Assembly (NCBI RefSeq): GCF_963924675.1
Contig: NC_089232.1
Coordinates: forward strand, 36,785,312-36,849,311
DNA length: 64,000 bases
Source: Phocoena phocoena
Lineage: Eukaryota; Chordata; Mammalia; Artiodactyla; Phocoenidae
Direction: 5' to 3'
Position numbers and translations under genes: made by a program. This document shows positions 11,336 to 22,860 of this stretch, in pieces. The first letter of the stretch is position 1. Each line of letters opens with the position of its first letter. A model generated the notes under the pieces. The model saw only the letters and a list, made by a program, of their open reading frames with translations, was not told the DNA's origin and made no database searches.

Positions 11336-12225
11336 TAGAACTAGGTTGTGGACAATAGTTGGGCTGTATTTTTCTCTTTTATTTTTCTGCTCATCTGTTT
11401 GAATTTTTAACTTATGCATGTATTATTTTTATCATAATAATTTAAAATATGTATCTGTTTTTTAATACCTTAAAAATACAAATTTATAAGCTTCCATACC
11501 ATAATGTGGCATATTTCCTAACAAAAGCAAATATTAGGCAATTTTTCTAAAGAAACAAAATGACAAGCAATCTTACCATCACTTAGCAAGAAAGGAAAAA
11601 TTAACAGTAAGTTTTAAAGATTCTCAAGACTCAAGAGAGGGAAGGCTGAGGCAGGGCCAAGAATTTAAGACTTTAGGAGTCCAGGCAATGGATTAAGTAA
11701 GAAGAAGATAAAGTAAAGCAAGAGAAATCAAACTTTAAATATCACTGTTACAATGTAACCCAATGCTAAGAATGATCTTGAATCAACAAATCATTTTACC
11801 TTATTGTCTCTGTGTGATGTTTCACCTATCAGTGAACACTATAATTGCTTGCATTTCTATGGTGACTTTCAACTTAACTCGGTTTGCCCTTACAGCAAAT
11901 ATGAGACAATTCTTGAGTACCTTCTTGCCCAGATCCTCCCTTTTCTAAAAGCTTCTACTCCAGTGGGGTGAGACCTCTGTGACCACATGCACTTTGTGAC
12001 CCACCACATCGCCATACCTACTTTGACCAAGGAGAGACTACTGACCCAATTTGTACTGGTCAGACTTTCTCTCCTAGGAATTTAGAATTAGAACTCAGAA
12101 ATGCTTGTCATTTGTATTGGTCACTTGGGGAAAAAGGGTATCATTCTGGGGCAGCCATATTTGGCCCATAGATACACAGAAAAGAATTCATCTTCCTAAA
12201 AAGGAAAGAATAAAGCACAGAGGAA
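11336..12225. other. Non-coding region, nothing recognised
   Basis: AT-rich sequence without a named repeat or a credible open frame. Confidence 0.45.
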
Positions 12226-12229
12226 AGGC

Positions 12230-12640
12230 TAGTAATTCATTAAGTCAACAAATACTTATGAAGAACCTAGTGTTCTAGGTACTATTCTAGGTACTAGGGA
12301 TACAGTAGTGAATAAAACCGAGTCTGTGCCCTTGTAGGTATATATTCTTGGGAGAGGGAGGCAGATGATGAACAAATAAATATTTAAGAAAATGTCAAGT
12401 AGTATATAAAAGGTTCTATGAAGAAAAATAAAGGGTAAGGGAAGAAAGTTTGACATTGGGGTCAGGGAAGACCTCTCTCAGGAAGTAATTGAGCAGAGAC
12501 TTGGACCAGTTGGGGAAGCAAGCCAAAAATATATCTGGAGGAATTGCTTTCCAAGCTGCAGTTCTAGGACATGCAAAAACTTTGAGTTGGGAACATTCTT
12601 GGGACGTTCAGGAGACATAGTGGCAAGAAGACAGAAAAAA
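12230..12640 (+). mobile_element. Ancient interspersed repeat (type at 8430-9420)
   Basis: AAGTCAACAAATACTTATGAAGAACCTAG...GTACTAGGGATACAGTAGTGAATAAAAC, then GGTCAGGGAAGACCTCTCTCAGGAAGTAATTGAGCAGAGACTTGGACC and AACTTTGAGTTGGGAACATTCTTGG follow the same order as the long copy at 8430-9420. Confidence 0.6.
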
Positions 12641-13255
12641 AATTCTACACCTAGATAAAGATAAAGAGGAGATCTTAAAAACATCCAGAGAGAAAAGATA
12701 GATTGCCCAATTATTAAATAAATAGGTTAAAGATGACCTCTGTATATTGGTTCCTATGTTGTTTACTTATTCACAGCAGGCTAGGACCATTAGATCAAAA
12801 CCCACCAGCACCAAAGTCAAATTTTTATACATCCAATTGTTTTAAGCGTAGCCCAAATAAGCAGATTTCTAGCCACTTAGATACTACCTATTTGACATAT
12901 CCCACAAAACTGTACCCAAACTCTTCTAGCTATAGATAAGACTAACCTTGTAGCTATAAAAGACCCCAAACTGGGCTGCCCTTCAGAGATCTCTGACCCA
13001 GAGATTCACCACCTTACCACTGAGTGACATATCCTAGACATGTAGCCCCCTCTCTGATTCCTGTCTCCTTGGGAGTTCCATTGCCCTTTTCCTCTTCTGA
13101 GTGGTGGCCCCATGCTGCTGTCTCTGGAAAAATCTCTTGCTGTGAGTGACTTTTCCTTTCATGCAGTTCTGTCCAAGTGCCACCTAATAAGCATTATTAT
13201 GCAATACTGCCATCTCATTGTTCTGTCTTTTCCTTGATCTCTAGAAATCCTTGAA
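12641..13255. other. Mixed old sequence
   Basis: The first 60 bases (AAGAGGAGATCTTAAAAACATCCAGAGAGAAAAGA) look like old L1 ORF1-type sequence in plus orientation. The rest has no recognisable content. Confidence 0.35.
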
Positions 13256-14376
13256 CTCACCACACCAATAGAATAAAATTAGATTGAAATTGACTTTTCA
13301 GTTGTAACAATGTAAGTCAGAAGACAATGGCATAATATATTCCAAGTAACAAGAGCAAATAAATGTCAGCCTAAAATTTTATACCCAGCTAAACTATAAC
13401 TTGAGAGACCAAAAATTGAGACTCCCTACTAAAGGATATACTTCATAATTAAATAAATCATACCACAAGAAAGGAATGAGAGACCCTTCTCAAAAGAAAA
13501 GAATAGCAGAGGGCAATGGGAGCAGGTAAATATATGGGGAAGATCTAAACGGGTATTATTCATATAAAACAATGATAATAATAATGACTCATCAGGGAGT
13601 ACAAAAATAAGATGAAGCCAAAATACTAATGGTAATAACATGAACAATGGGGTAGAGTGAACACAGGAAAACTATTCCAGGCCCTTGTTTTATTCATGAT
13701 CAAGGTAGATATATTTAGCAATTCCAGACTCTAAATGTTTATATTAAGGATATAACTAAAGAATATATGTAGAATGTACTATTCCAAAATACAATAGTGA
13801 GGTAACTAAATTTTATTTAATGCAGTAGATAGCAGCAAGAGAAAATAACAGATTTTTTAAAGTAAAAAGATGTTTTTTAATTTTTAAAGAGAAAAGTATG
13901 AGATAAAATGATAAGAAATAAATCCAAATATATCAGTAAATGGACCCAACTCACCAATTGAAAAATAGACATTATCAGGTAAGAAAAACATACAAAAATA
14001 TACCTGAATTGAATTTACAGGAACTATAATATGAGGACATAGAAATACTTAAGTAAAAGAAGAAGTTCTGCAATAAGAGAAAAAAAAGTTAAAGGATTGG
14101 AAGGAAATGAATAAAACCATCATTATTTTCAGGTGATATGATTTTCTACATAGAAAAATCCAAGGGTCTACTGACAAATCATTAGACTTAAAGAATTTGT
14201 CAAAATGTCTGATACAAGATTTATATACAAAATTTAAATGCATTTTATATGCAATTAGGAAAATAATATTTTAAGAAATAATTTTTATGATAGCAAGAAA
14301 AAATTATAACATCCTTTGGATATTAGGCAAGGCCTTATAGAGAAAATTATAAAACTTTAAAGAAAACAGACATATA

Positions 14377-14784
14377 GGGACTTCCCTGGCTGTCCAGTGG
14401 TTAAAACTTTGCCCTGCAATGTAGGGGGTGCAGGTTTGATCCCTGGTCGGGGAGCTGGGATCCCACATGCCTCGTGGCCAAAAAACCAAAATATAAAAAT
14501 AGAAGTAACAGGGCTTCCCTGGTGGTGCAGTGATTGAGAGTCTGCCTGCTGATGCAGGGGATATGGGTTCGTGCCCTGGTCTGGGAAGATCCCACATGCC
14601 ACGGAGCAGCTAGGCCTGTGAGCCATGGCCGCTGAGCCCGCGCGTCCGGAGCCTGTGCTCCACAACGGGAGAGGCCACAACAGTGAGAGGCCCGCGTACC
14701 CCCCCCCAAAAGAAAAAAGAAATAGAAGTAACAAATTCAATAAAGACTTTAAAAATGGTCCACATCAAAAGAAAAAATATCTTA
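14377..14784 (+). mobile_element. CHR-1-like SINE, split by a later SINE
   Basis: Head GGGACTTCCCTGGCTGTCCAG at 14377, tRNA-like part with GGTTTGATCCCTGGTCGGGG, then GTGGCCAAAAAACCAAAATA. Its tail resumes at 14734 with AAATTCAATAAAGACTTTAA and ends in ATGGTCCACATCAAAAG. The same tail is uninterrupted in the copy at 56236-56414, which proves the interruption by the SINE at 14511-14720. Confidence 0.85.
14511..14720 (+). mobile_element. CHR-2-type SINE nested in an older SINE
   Basis: Short-form copy. The duplication AATAGAAGTAACA lies at 14498-14510 and 14721-14733, both within the host SINE's tail. The 3' end is unusual: the terminal GTACCGC is changed to GTACC followed by a C-run before the A-rich tail. 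Confidence 0.93.
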
Positions 14785-15200
14785 AAAATATATATATTGA
14801 GAAATATAATCACACTGTTGGCTAGAAAGACAATATTATAAAGAAGACACGTCTTTCAAAATTGATCTATCCAAATTAATTTCGATTGAAATCTTAGATG
14901 GATTTCTTTAACTTGCCAAGCTTGACAGAATTTATATGGAAAATCCAAGACTCAAAAATAGCCAAGATACTACTCAAGAAGAACTGGGGAAGATTTGCTG
15001 TATCACATATCAAGACTTCTTATAAATATATATTAAGTAAAACATATTGACAATGGCCCAGCGACAAAAAATTGACCAGTGGAAGCAGAATAGAGTCAAA
15101 AAACTGATCCATACATATACAGTAACTTGATTTATGCCAGATGGGTATTATAGATGACCGAAAAAGGATGAACTTCAATAAATGGCACTAGCCTTTGAAC

Positions 15201-15680
15201 TGCTTACCTTCAATTTTCTTGTTAAATGAGATCATAAATGTCTACATTGTTTAAACTACTGTAAGATTTTTCTGTTACTTGCAGCCCAAAGAATTCCTGA
15301 TACAGACCCTAGTATCCCTTGGCCAAGGACAGGTGAATAAAATGGTCCAGTCAAAGTGGATCCTGGGACTTGTTAAGGAACAACAGGGAAGAGACAATGC
15401 CTCTTCTATAAATTTGAATCTGAGTGAATATGTGCCTGAAGATTCTGGGGACTACCATATGGAACCTGAGAGTGAAGACAACGCAGGGGAAGACAGAGTG
15501 AAGAATGCAGAGTAACTAAATCTTGGTGACAGAGTTTAAACCTTTAAAATGAGACCTTCCTTCTCCTGTCTACACATGGACTTTTCAATTATGTAAGCCA
15601 ATAAATTCCTTTTTATTTATTTAAGTCATTTTAAGTTGAATTGCCTGTTTTATGCAACTGAAATGATCTGACCAGAAATG
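15201..15680 (+). mobile_element. LTR-like remnant(s)
   Basis: Two stretches look like 3' ends of old LTRs: ACTGTAAGATTTTTCTGTTACTTGCAGCC near 15260, and GACTTTTCAATTATGTAAGCCAATAAATTCC followed by TTTAAGTCATTTTAAGTTG near 15590. A 78-codon frame (15279-15515) between them resembles no known protein. Assignment to ERVL/MaLR is inference. Confidence 0.4.
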
Positions 15681-16465
15681 GTAAACTCAGCTCACTTTCT
15701 CAAAGAGTTTATCATAGTAACCATGAACATTCTACTGAATTTTTTAAATGTTGCTGGCTGAAGATGGATGTGACTAATAAAGCCAGTGTACAACCAATAT
15801 ATAGATGAGACCACAAGAGCAGTAACTGTTTTGATTGAAGCATTTAGGTCATGCTAATATTTATATCTTTTGAAAATTCTGAGAAAAACACTCTTTCACC
15901 ATGTTTTACTCAATAAAACCGAAGCTGAGGGGTTGAGAAGGAGCAATGATATAAGGTCAGGAGGGCTTAATTTTGTTAGCCAAGTAATAAGCATGCATGG
16001 GATTGTAGAAAATAAATTCTTGCCTCATTCTCTAGGTTTATGGAAAAAATTTTTTACAAATATGCAGTGTAAACTGCTTTTAAAATTCTGGTGTTTTGTT
16101 AACTAGGGAGTCTTGCTAGGATGGCTAACAAAGCAGAGACTGAAGAAAGTCTGAAAGTCATGAGACACAAGAGACCACATTTGCATTTTTAGAAGATTTT
16201 TCAAAATAAAAGAGATCTAAAAGTCAGATAAATACGAAATGGATTCATGACAAAGAAAGTGATCTACAGAAGTAGTTCTCAAAATTAATTTTAGCATTGG
16301 AACTTTTTTCCAAATGAAATTTTAGGGAGAATTTCAATATGTAAATTAGACAAATGTATTTGTTAGTATAGATTTGTTTTTTAATTTAACTATATAACAT
16401 TTGCTTATTAAGGAGTAGAGGAAGGATGCTACTTTGTTGAACACACTAAAATTTTAAAATCAAGT
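15681..16465. other. Non-coding region, nothing recognised
   Basis: AT-rich; no named repeat. A 78-codon frame at 15870-16106 is unremarkable. Confidence 0.45.
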
Positions 16466-16471
16466 GTTATG

Positions 16472-16546
16472 GCATGCGGGATCTTCTTTTAGTTGCAGCA
16501 TGTGGGATCTTTCTGCAACTAAAAGGTCCCAACTAAGACCCAGTGC

Positions 16547-16576
<30 letters not shown>
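16472..16576. mobile_element. Rearranged CHR-type SINE fragment with (AAAT)n
   Basis: Two minus-type SINE pieces (GCATGCGGGATCTTCTTTTAG and GCATGTGGGATCTTTCTGC) are followed by a plus-type SINE tail (AAGACCCAGTGCAGTTAAATAAATAAATAA). A single collinear insertion would not give both orientations. Confidence 0.6.
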
Positions 16577-16578
<2 letters not shown>

Positions 16579-17190
16579 TTAAAGAGGAATTATGGATGAC
16601 AGTTCCTGTCTTTTATTATCATTAGCATTTAATTAATTTATTTATTTTAGATATGCAGGAGTAAGATAAATATTTGCAAATAGTAATTTCAGGGTACTTT
16701 TAAATTAAGCTTCTTCAGAAGCCTGAGAAAGGAGTAGTAGATTTTCAAAAATTTTATTTCAAGGTTAAACCATTAAGCATATCTATTAGTAGAAGTAATT
16801 ATCTTAAATATAAAGGTTAGAGAAGAAGGAACTAAAAGTTACAAGGATTGCTTAAAATACTTATAATAGGATACAGTATTATGACACCACACTTACTTGT
16901 TAGTCTGTTGTTTTTGTTGCATAATCGGCTACAATATAATTTTGCCTCAACAGAGAATTTGCCAAATTGATGCATCTGAACATTTAACTGGTTTTTAACT
17001 GAGCGTGATGCATATGTGTTGTGGATTTGTGCTCATTTGTACAATTTTATGTCGGTAAATGTGCTGACATGTCTTAATTTTTAAAAATTAAAAAAATAAA
17101 AAATGCAGGACCATAATTTTCAATTTAATCTTCATTTATGAGAAGTTTAAGTGAGCATGCAAACATTATGATGAAGAAATCACAAGGACT
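16577..17190. other. AT-rich non-coding DNA
   Basis: No gene or recognised repeat. Short A- and T-runs only. Confidence 0.45.
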
Positions 17191-17194
17191 GTTC

Positions 17195-17495
17195 ACAGAT
17201 ATTTCGGTTCTCTTCCTGGATATTGGTAGGATTGCTCTTCCTGGCCCACTTTGGAGTTGGTTGTGGCCTTGTGCCTTGCTTTGGCAGGTGAAATGTGAGC
17301 ACCAGTAATACATATCAGTTCTGGGCAGATGTTTTAAGTGCCCCTACACAGTTCTCCATGTTTCCTTACCTTTGCCACAGTTATCAAAGAAGCACACTAA
17401 TGAGGAGTCTCCATCAGCCTGGATTCCTGAGTGATGATGAACAGAATCCCCTGCTAACCTGCACTGAATATGTGTAAAGTCACAAACTATGGATA
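17195..17495 (+). mobile_element. MaLR-type LTR fragment
   Basis: GGCAGGTGAAATGTGAGCACCAGTAATACATATCAGTTCTGGGCAGATGTTTTAAG and TCTCCATCAGCCTGGATTCCTGAGTGATGATG follow a common MLT1-group LTR in order. The poly(A)-signal end is missing. Confidence 0.5.
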
Positions 17496-18835
17496 AACCG
17501 AAGCAGCCAGTTAGCAGAAAGGGGAGAGGGGACAGACTTGCAGAGAGTATCTGAGATACCATGAGAGAATGATGAGAGAGAGCGGCCAATACCTAGAATT
17601 TCTTTGGTTCCAGGTGCTTTCCAGGTCCCATGGGTTCTAACACTAAAAACCCCACGTTGCCGTATGGAGCTTGAACAGGACTCCTGATACTTGAACAACA
17701 ACAAGCTAAATAAAACATGTATTTCCACTTAACAAGGTGTCCCCAAAATGCATATGCTAAATCAAAAGTTACAGGCATTTTAATATATAATGTCAAATGT
17801 CACGCACTAGCAAGGAAGAGCGTGCCCCTTTCACAATACAGTAGTCTTCACAATACTGGGTGTGCACTTTATAAAACAAAACAAAGTGGGAGAAAAAGCT
17901 TTGCTAATAGGCAAAAAAAAAGTTAAATCTATTAATCAGCATTTCTTAATTAGTGAGGCTGACTGTTTTTCAAATGTTTTTAAGTCATTCCTTTTGTAAT
18001 TAAAAAAATTAATTTATCTTGCCAATTCATTTATTAGAATCTTAAAGGTTTCTTATGGGTATATACATGCTTTCCATACTGCAATACTTATCACAAATAT
18101 TTGCCCAGTTTGGTTTAGCTTTCAGATTTTTATTATGTTGGTGGTTTATGTCAATTTTTAACCTTTGTGTAGTCAAACATATATTTTCCTTTATCGAGTG
18201 ACATATTGCCCAGTACTTTGTTAGCATCTCCTATGACTGTTTATTGTATAAAATTATTATTCTAACCACTTTTTTCTGCTTTGTAGATTGACATCTTTTA
18301 TACATAACTATTAATATCATTTCCCATATTTTTCCTTTTAAAGATCAAACTGATTGATTTGCAAACCCCAACTCTTTTTTCAACTTTCTTTAATAAAATA
18401 TGTAATTGTTACACTGCATATACTAGCAATCATACCTCCTCTGCCCTCACACAAAGATGGTTCAAATTTTAATCTTATGTTATTTATTAAGCTGCTGAAA
18501 ATGATTTTACTGACCACGAAAGAAATACACCTATCTTTACCCCTGAACTTCATATCTAATGTGTGTGTGTGTGTGTGTGTGTTTCTGAAATCCTTTGATA
18601 TCCTCGATTTTACACTTTTATTTTGAACTTTAGGCTAATGTGCCTTCAGTTTTAATTCATTCTCAGCAATTGTTCCATTTTGTATAATATAACAGTTAAA
18701 AATAGTTTAAGGTTACTGTCAAATCAAACATTTGGAAATAACAGTAGACAGCATTCTGCTTCCTGAGGGCTGTTGTGACCTAATCCTAACATGACTTTTT
18801 GTCCAGATAGTTCACTATGGTTCACTCTCTTTCCT
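17496..18835. other. Non-coding region with (TG)n
   Basis: No gene recognised. A pure TG run lies at 18560-18583. Part 18050-18330 may be very old LINE sequence, but I cannot support this. Confidence 0.45.
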
Positions 18836-18839
18836 GTTG

Positions 18840-19400
18840 ACCCTACAGTTGTTGCCAGGACACAAACCTGATCTAACTCTGCTGCTTAAGAAGCTTCCAT
18901 GGCTCCCAGTCACCTACAGGTAAAATCAAAACTCCTTAGAACAGAAATCTTTTTTTTCACCATCTGGCCCCCCTAAATTTTTACCTTCATTTGCACACCT
19001 CTTAAAATTAGCACAGGAGCTGCAGCCACACAGAGGTGCTTGTCAGTATCAACAAATTATTTCCCACATCAGTGCTTTTGCACTTGTCCCATTTAGAATA
19101 TCCTGCACTTCTCTCCCGGCTTCCCAACCCCAATTCTTAGTATCCTTCAAATGCCAACTCAAACTTCACTTCTGCAGTGACAGCTCCAAGTTCAGACTGT
19201 CTGGCAGTCAGTCACCTCCTCCTCTAGGGACTAGACAGTCATATTCAAGTGGGGGAGAGAGACATAGAAAGAAATGATCAAACACATGGTCAAAAAGACC
19301 ATGAACTCTTTAAGAACAAAGACCTCATCATTTACTCACCTCTGTGTCCCCTGCACCTACCAGTCAAATAAGTGTTGAATTGAATTTAACTGAATCATGT
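18840..19400 (+). mobile_element. L2 LINE fragment
   Basis: CTGATCTAACTCTGCTGCTTAAGAAGCTTCCATGGCTCCC..., then TTGCACTTGTCCCATTTAGAATATCCTGCACTTCTC, AAATGCCAACTCAAACTTCACTTC, and finally ACCTCTGTGTCCCCTGCACCTACC, is the landmark order of L2 ORF2 end plus 3' end. Confidence 0.75.
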
Positions 19401-20280
19401 GGAATGAGTTTAATAATTGTATTTCACTTTTAAGAATATCAACTATGTGGATTTTCTAGTTATAGTGTCATAATTTGACCTTAAAAAATAAACTACAAAA
19501 TGGTTGCTAAAATTTTACGAATGTTTGTATTATCAGTTAAATTTATTTATTGCATTTAAAAAAATTATGTAGTGTTGTTTTTTACTTTAATGGGGTCTGT
19601 ATAATTCATAGAATCTATGTTAATGTCTCAGGGTAATTTGAAAGCATGTAAAGCATAGAAATAATATTGGAATGGATAGCTGAGATACAAATATTAAAGT
19701 ATAGGAATGTGCCAAAAAGAAACTCCTGCCTGAAAAGAACACTTGTTTCTTGCAGAGGGCAAAACCCTGACATCTTTAATAAGGTATTGCAAAATCTGCT
19801 CACTCACCCACCCTATCCATGGAAGGCAAAGTCAACGTTCAGACTGAGCTTAGTTTAGAAACTTTGGAACCATGTGTTTAAAGAATGAGAGAGGTTTGTC
19901 AAGACTTTCTGCCAAAGCACATCACAAGTTTAACATGTGCTTACTGCCTGCTCTTAAAACCTAGTTTCCATGAGCCAACCAGCTGCTGGCATTTGGGATA
20001 CCTTCTAACTAGTTAAGTCTCAAACCCAGCCACATCTTCATTTCCCAAAGGAAGCTCCAGAAACTTTCTGCTGTCTCCTCTGTCTCTCATATGACTTGTT
20101 AACTCTGTTTTATAAAATTCCTCAATTTTAACCTTAGAGCCATGATATTAAATTTATAAACATGAAAATACAGATATTAAAATGTTGGTAATGAAGTTAA
20201 TCACCTTCCTGATAAACCTGCTCATCCTGTATACTCTTATGATGCAACCATCTTTGCAAACATCCACCTGAAAAAAGTTA
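19401..20280. other. Non-coding region, nothing recognised
   Basis: No credible frame or repeat. Confidence 0.45.
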
Positions 20281-20286
20281 AAGTCA

Positions 20287-20375
20287 TAACAATAACAGCT
20301 AACACTTATTGAGTGCTCTTAATGTCCTAGGTGCTATGCTTTTTTATCTCCTTTAATTCTCACAGGAGTGAGATG
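20287..20375 (+). mobile_element. MIR fragment
   Basis: AACAGCTAACACTTATTGAGTGCTCTTAATGTCCTAGGTGCTATGC...CTCCTTTAATTCTCACAGG. Confidence 0.75.
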
Positions 20376-20656
20376 ACTTGAACATATGTTCCTGGCCCCC
20401 TGCCCCTTTCTTCCTTTCCTCCCCCTAATTCCTTACTGGAGCAGCAAACCCTTGTTGATAATGTGTGTTTCTGAGGATGTCCATAGGAGAGGGTATATAC
20501 TGGACATATGAGGTCTGTAACTGTGGAAAGCCAACTCCCTTTGGGAAAAATAGTGCTGCACAAGTGGACGGAATCATTCTCCTTCCTAGTGTCTGAGTAA
20601 AGTGTTTCTCTCCCTTGTATTTGGACAGCCTGCGAATAAAGTATAGAATACTAGAG

Positions 20657-21062
20657 TAGTGGTTCTCAAAAGGTTGTCCCTGGACTTGTAGTAATGACAT
20701 CATCTGGGAACTTATTAGCACTTGTTAGAAATGCAAATTCTCGGGCCTCACTACAGGCCTATGAGACCCAAGAACCTGTGTTTTGTTTGTTTGTTTGTTT
20801 GTTTTGCGGTACACGGGCCTCCCACTGCTGTGGCCTCTCCCGTTGCGGAGCACAGACTCCGGATGCGCAGGCTCAGTGGCCATGGCTCATGGGCCCAGCC
20901 GCTCCGCGGCATGTGGGATCTTCCCGGACCGGGGCACGAACCCGTGTCCCCTGCATCGACAGGCAGACTCTCAACCACTGCGCCACCAAGGAAGCCCAGA
21001 GCTGTGTTTTAATAAGACCTCCAGGAGATTGTGATACATGTCTAAGTTTGAGAACAGGACTA
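20657..21062 (+). mobile_element. MER5-type hAT MITE, split by a SINE
   Basis: Left terminus TAGTGGTTCTCAAAAGG and right terminus AGTTTGAGAACAGGACTA form imperfect inverted repeats. Interior has CATCATCTGGGAACTTATTAGCAC..AGAAATGCAAATTCTCGGGCC and CCTCCAGGAGATTGTGATAC, the standard MER5-like body. Bases 20785-20998 are a later SINE. Confidence 0.8.
20785..20998 (-). mobile_element. CHR-2-type SINE, short form
   Basis: Reverse-complement copy, with the A-tail represented by (TTTG)n at about 20780-20805 and the head at GCCACCAAGGAAGCCC. Imperfect duplications (AGAACCTGTGTTTT / AGAGCTGTGTTTT) flank it inside the MER5-type element. Confidence 0.93.
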
Positions 21063-21259
21063 TAAGAGCAAACGGCTTAATATCCTCCATCTGCTGGAAA
21101 CAGCCAGCTGACCTGTAAAGGTGCTGAGGAACTCCTATCCATTATAGGGCATAGGAAATCACAATGCATTTAATAAACTCAGTAATTTGAGGGAGATTTA
21201 CCCAGACCAACCAGAGGGGGTGACTCCTCGAAGACAGAAGATAACTTTAATGTTAGTAG

Positions 21260-21365
21260 CAGTCCTGTTAGCTCCCTTAGTAGGAATCAAGACTTAGAGA
21301 GGTTAAATAACTGTTCAAGGTCACACCACTAGTGAGTAACAGAACCAAGATTTGAACCCAGGTCC
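21260..21365 (+). mobile_element. MIR fragment
   Basis: GACTTAGAGAGGTTAAATAACTGTTCAAGGTCACACCACTAGTGAG...GATTTGAACCCAGGTCCC is the conserved MIR 3' half. Confidence 0.85.
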
Positions 21366-21424
21366 CCTCCTTACCTTCCATATATAAATTCCAATTCTGT
21401 CTATCTCAACTGTTTCTGTAGGAT

Positions 21425-21800
21425 TCATACTTTTTTAAACTTTGTTTTAAATCGTGATATAACATGCATACAATATGGCTCTCTTCCCTCTGGTGGTAAC
21501 TACTATCTTGGCTTGTTATAATTTTTTCTTTATTAAACGTCTTTCTTTATTAAACGTCCATAAGCATTCTTAAACAACATAGTTTGGTTTTTTCCTGTCT
21601 TGAACTTCTTATAAAAAGAATCATACTGTTTATATCCTTATGTGTCCTGCTTATTTTGCTCAACAGCATGTTTGGGACATTCAACCATGTTGTCTTATGT
21701 AGCCATAGTTTATTTTCATTGCTATATAGTGTTTCATTGGGTGAATAATATTTTATTCATCCTGGAATCCATCATTTCTTCATTCCCACTGTCACTCTAC
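21425..21800 (-). mobile_element. Old L1M 3' region
   Basis: Minus-strand L1 landmarks: AAGAATCATACTGTTTATATCC, ACATTCAACCATGTTGTC, GTGTTTCATTGGGTGAATAATATTTTATTCATCC. It probably resumes at 22610-22860. Confidence 0.6.
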
Positions 21801-21809
21801 TTCAAACAT

Positions 21810-21945
21810 TCATTAAATGATTCCTTATTATTTAAGTTATCCCAGTGGACCTTAACTATTCTTATTTCCAGGCTTTCCCCAACTGCTGCCAGAAGATTCT
21901 TCTAAAAGTCAGCATTGATCATGTACCTCCTGTTACAAGAAGTTG
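21810..21945 (+). mobile_element. L2-like fragment
   Basis: CCCCAACTGCTGCCAGAAGATTCTTCTAAAAGTCAGCATTGATCATG matches the L2 stretch usually read as 'ctgctgccagagtgatctt'. Short and diverged. Confidence 0.5.
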
Positions 21946-22046
21946 TAGGAGGGGAGGAAGAAGAAAGGCTGGGAGGCAGGCAGCAACACATTTTTGGTTT
22001 TTATTCTAAGGTCAATGCAAAGCCCTATCTGGCTAATAGTTTTGAC

Positions 22047-22175
22047 TTTTTTTTTTTTTTTCCTTTGGCCACACTGTGTGGCATGTGGGATCTTAGTTCC
22101 CTGACAGGGTATTGAACCTGTGCCCCCTGCAGTGGAAGCACAGAGTCCTAATCACTGGACCGCCAGGGAATTCCC
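22047..22175 (-). mobile_element. CHR-1-like SINE
   Basis: T-run, then TTTGGCCACACTGTGTGGCATGTGGGATCTTAGTTCCCTGAC...GTGCCCCCTGCAGTGGAAGC...CACTGGACCGCCAGGGAATTCCC. Complete tRNA-related head on the minus strand. Confidence 0.88.
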
Positions 22176-22199
22176 TAAATTTCTGTTGTTATATATATA

Positions 22200-22605
22200 T
22201 AAAAGCAATGGAAATTTATTCCTCACATCTCTGAAGGCCACAAGCCCCAAATCAAGGTGTTTTCAGGACTATGCTCCTTCTCTCTAAAGACTCTAGGGGA
22301 TAATCCTTCCTTGCTTCTTCCAGCTTCTGGTGGCCCAGGTGTTCTTTGGCTTGTGGCAGCCTAACTCCAACCTCTGCCCCTGTCTTCACATGGCCTTTTC
22401 CTCTGTGTCTTTCTTCTCTTCTGCCTCTTATACGGACAGTGTCATTGGACTTAGTGCCTACCCTAATTGAGGATGATCTCATCTCAAGATCCTTAATTAT
22501 ATCTGCAAATATCCTTTTTTCCAAATAAGGTCACATTCACAGGTTCCAGGTGGACATATCTTTTTGGGAGACACTATTCAACCCACACAATGTCACATTT
22601 TTCTT
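22200..22605 (-). mobile_element. MLT1-type LTR
   Basis: Reverse complement of an MLT1 LTR: GGAAATTTATTCCTCACATC...CCCCAAATCAAGGTGTTTTC...CTTCACATGGCC...AAATAAGGTCACATTCACAGG...GACACTATTCAACCCACACAATG. Confidence 0.7.
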
Positions 22606-22609
22606 TATC

Positions 22610-22860
22610 TAGTTACCTAATAATAGACACTTGAATTCTTTATTTGTTTCTTTCTTTCTTTTGGCTATTATGAATAAAACTGCTATGAATATTCCTATAC
22701 AAGGCTTTTTGTGGATATGTTTTCAGCTTCACAGTTTTGAATTCCAATTCTAATTATCTTAATATAAGATGTGATTAATTTTAAGTGGTAATTACCCATA
22801 GTGACATTTTTAATTGTGGCAGGAACTTTTGTAAGAATTGATCAGCATCTATATACCTGA
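22610..22860 (-). mobile_element. Old L1M fragment, continuation
   Basis: TTTTGGCTATTATGAATAAAACTGCTATGAATATTCCTATACAAGGC matches the minus-strand L1 ORF2 end and follows on from 21425-21800, with the LTR and SINE between. Confidence 0.65.

Larger units (their letters stand above)
13256..15200 (+). mobile_element. Old L1, plus strand, interrupted and degraded
   Basis: Pieces appear in L1 order on the plus strand. An ORF1-like part has GTCAGAAGACAATGG...TCAGCCTAAAATTTTATACCCAGC (13315-13390). An ORF2 part follows, with AAGGATTGGAAGGAAATGAATAAAACCATCATTATTTTCAGGTGATATG near 14090 and GAATTTATATGGAAAATCCAAGACTCAAAAATAGCC near 14930. Many stops and deletions; no frame survives. Two SINEs interrupt it at 14377-14784. 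The element may be several fragments. Confidence 0.6.

Noticed and set aside
15279..15515. 78-codon acidic small protein
   Set aside because: Lies between LTR-like ends, no homologue recognised, and start is not supported by any context.
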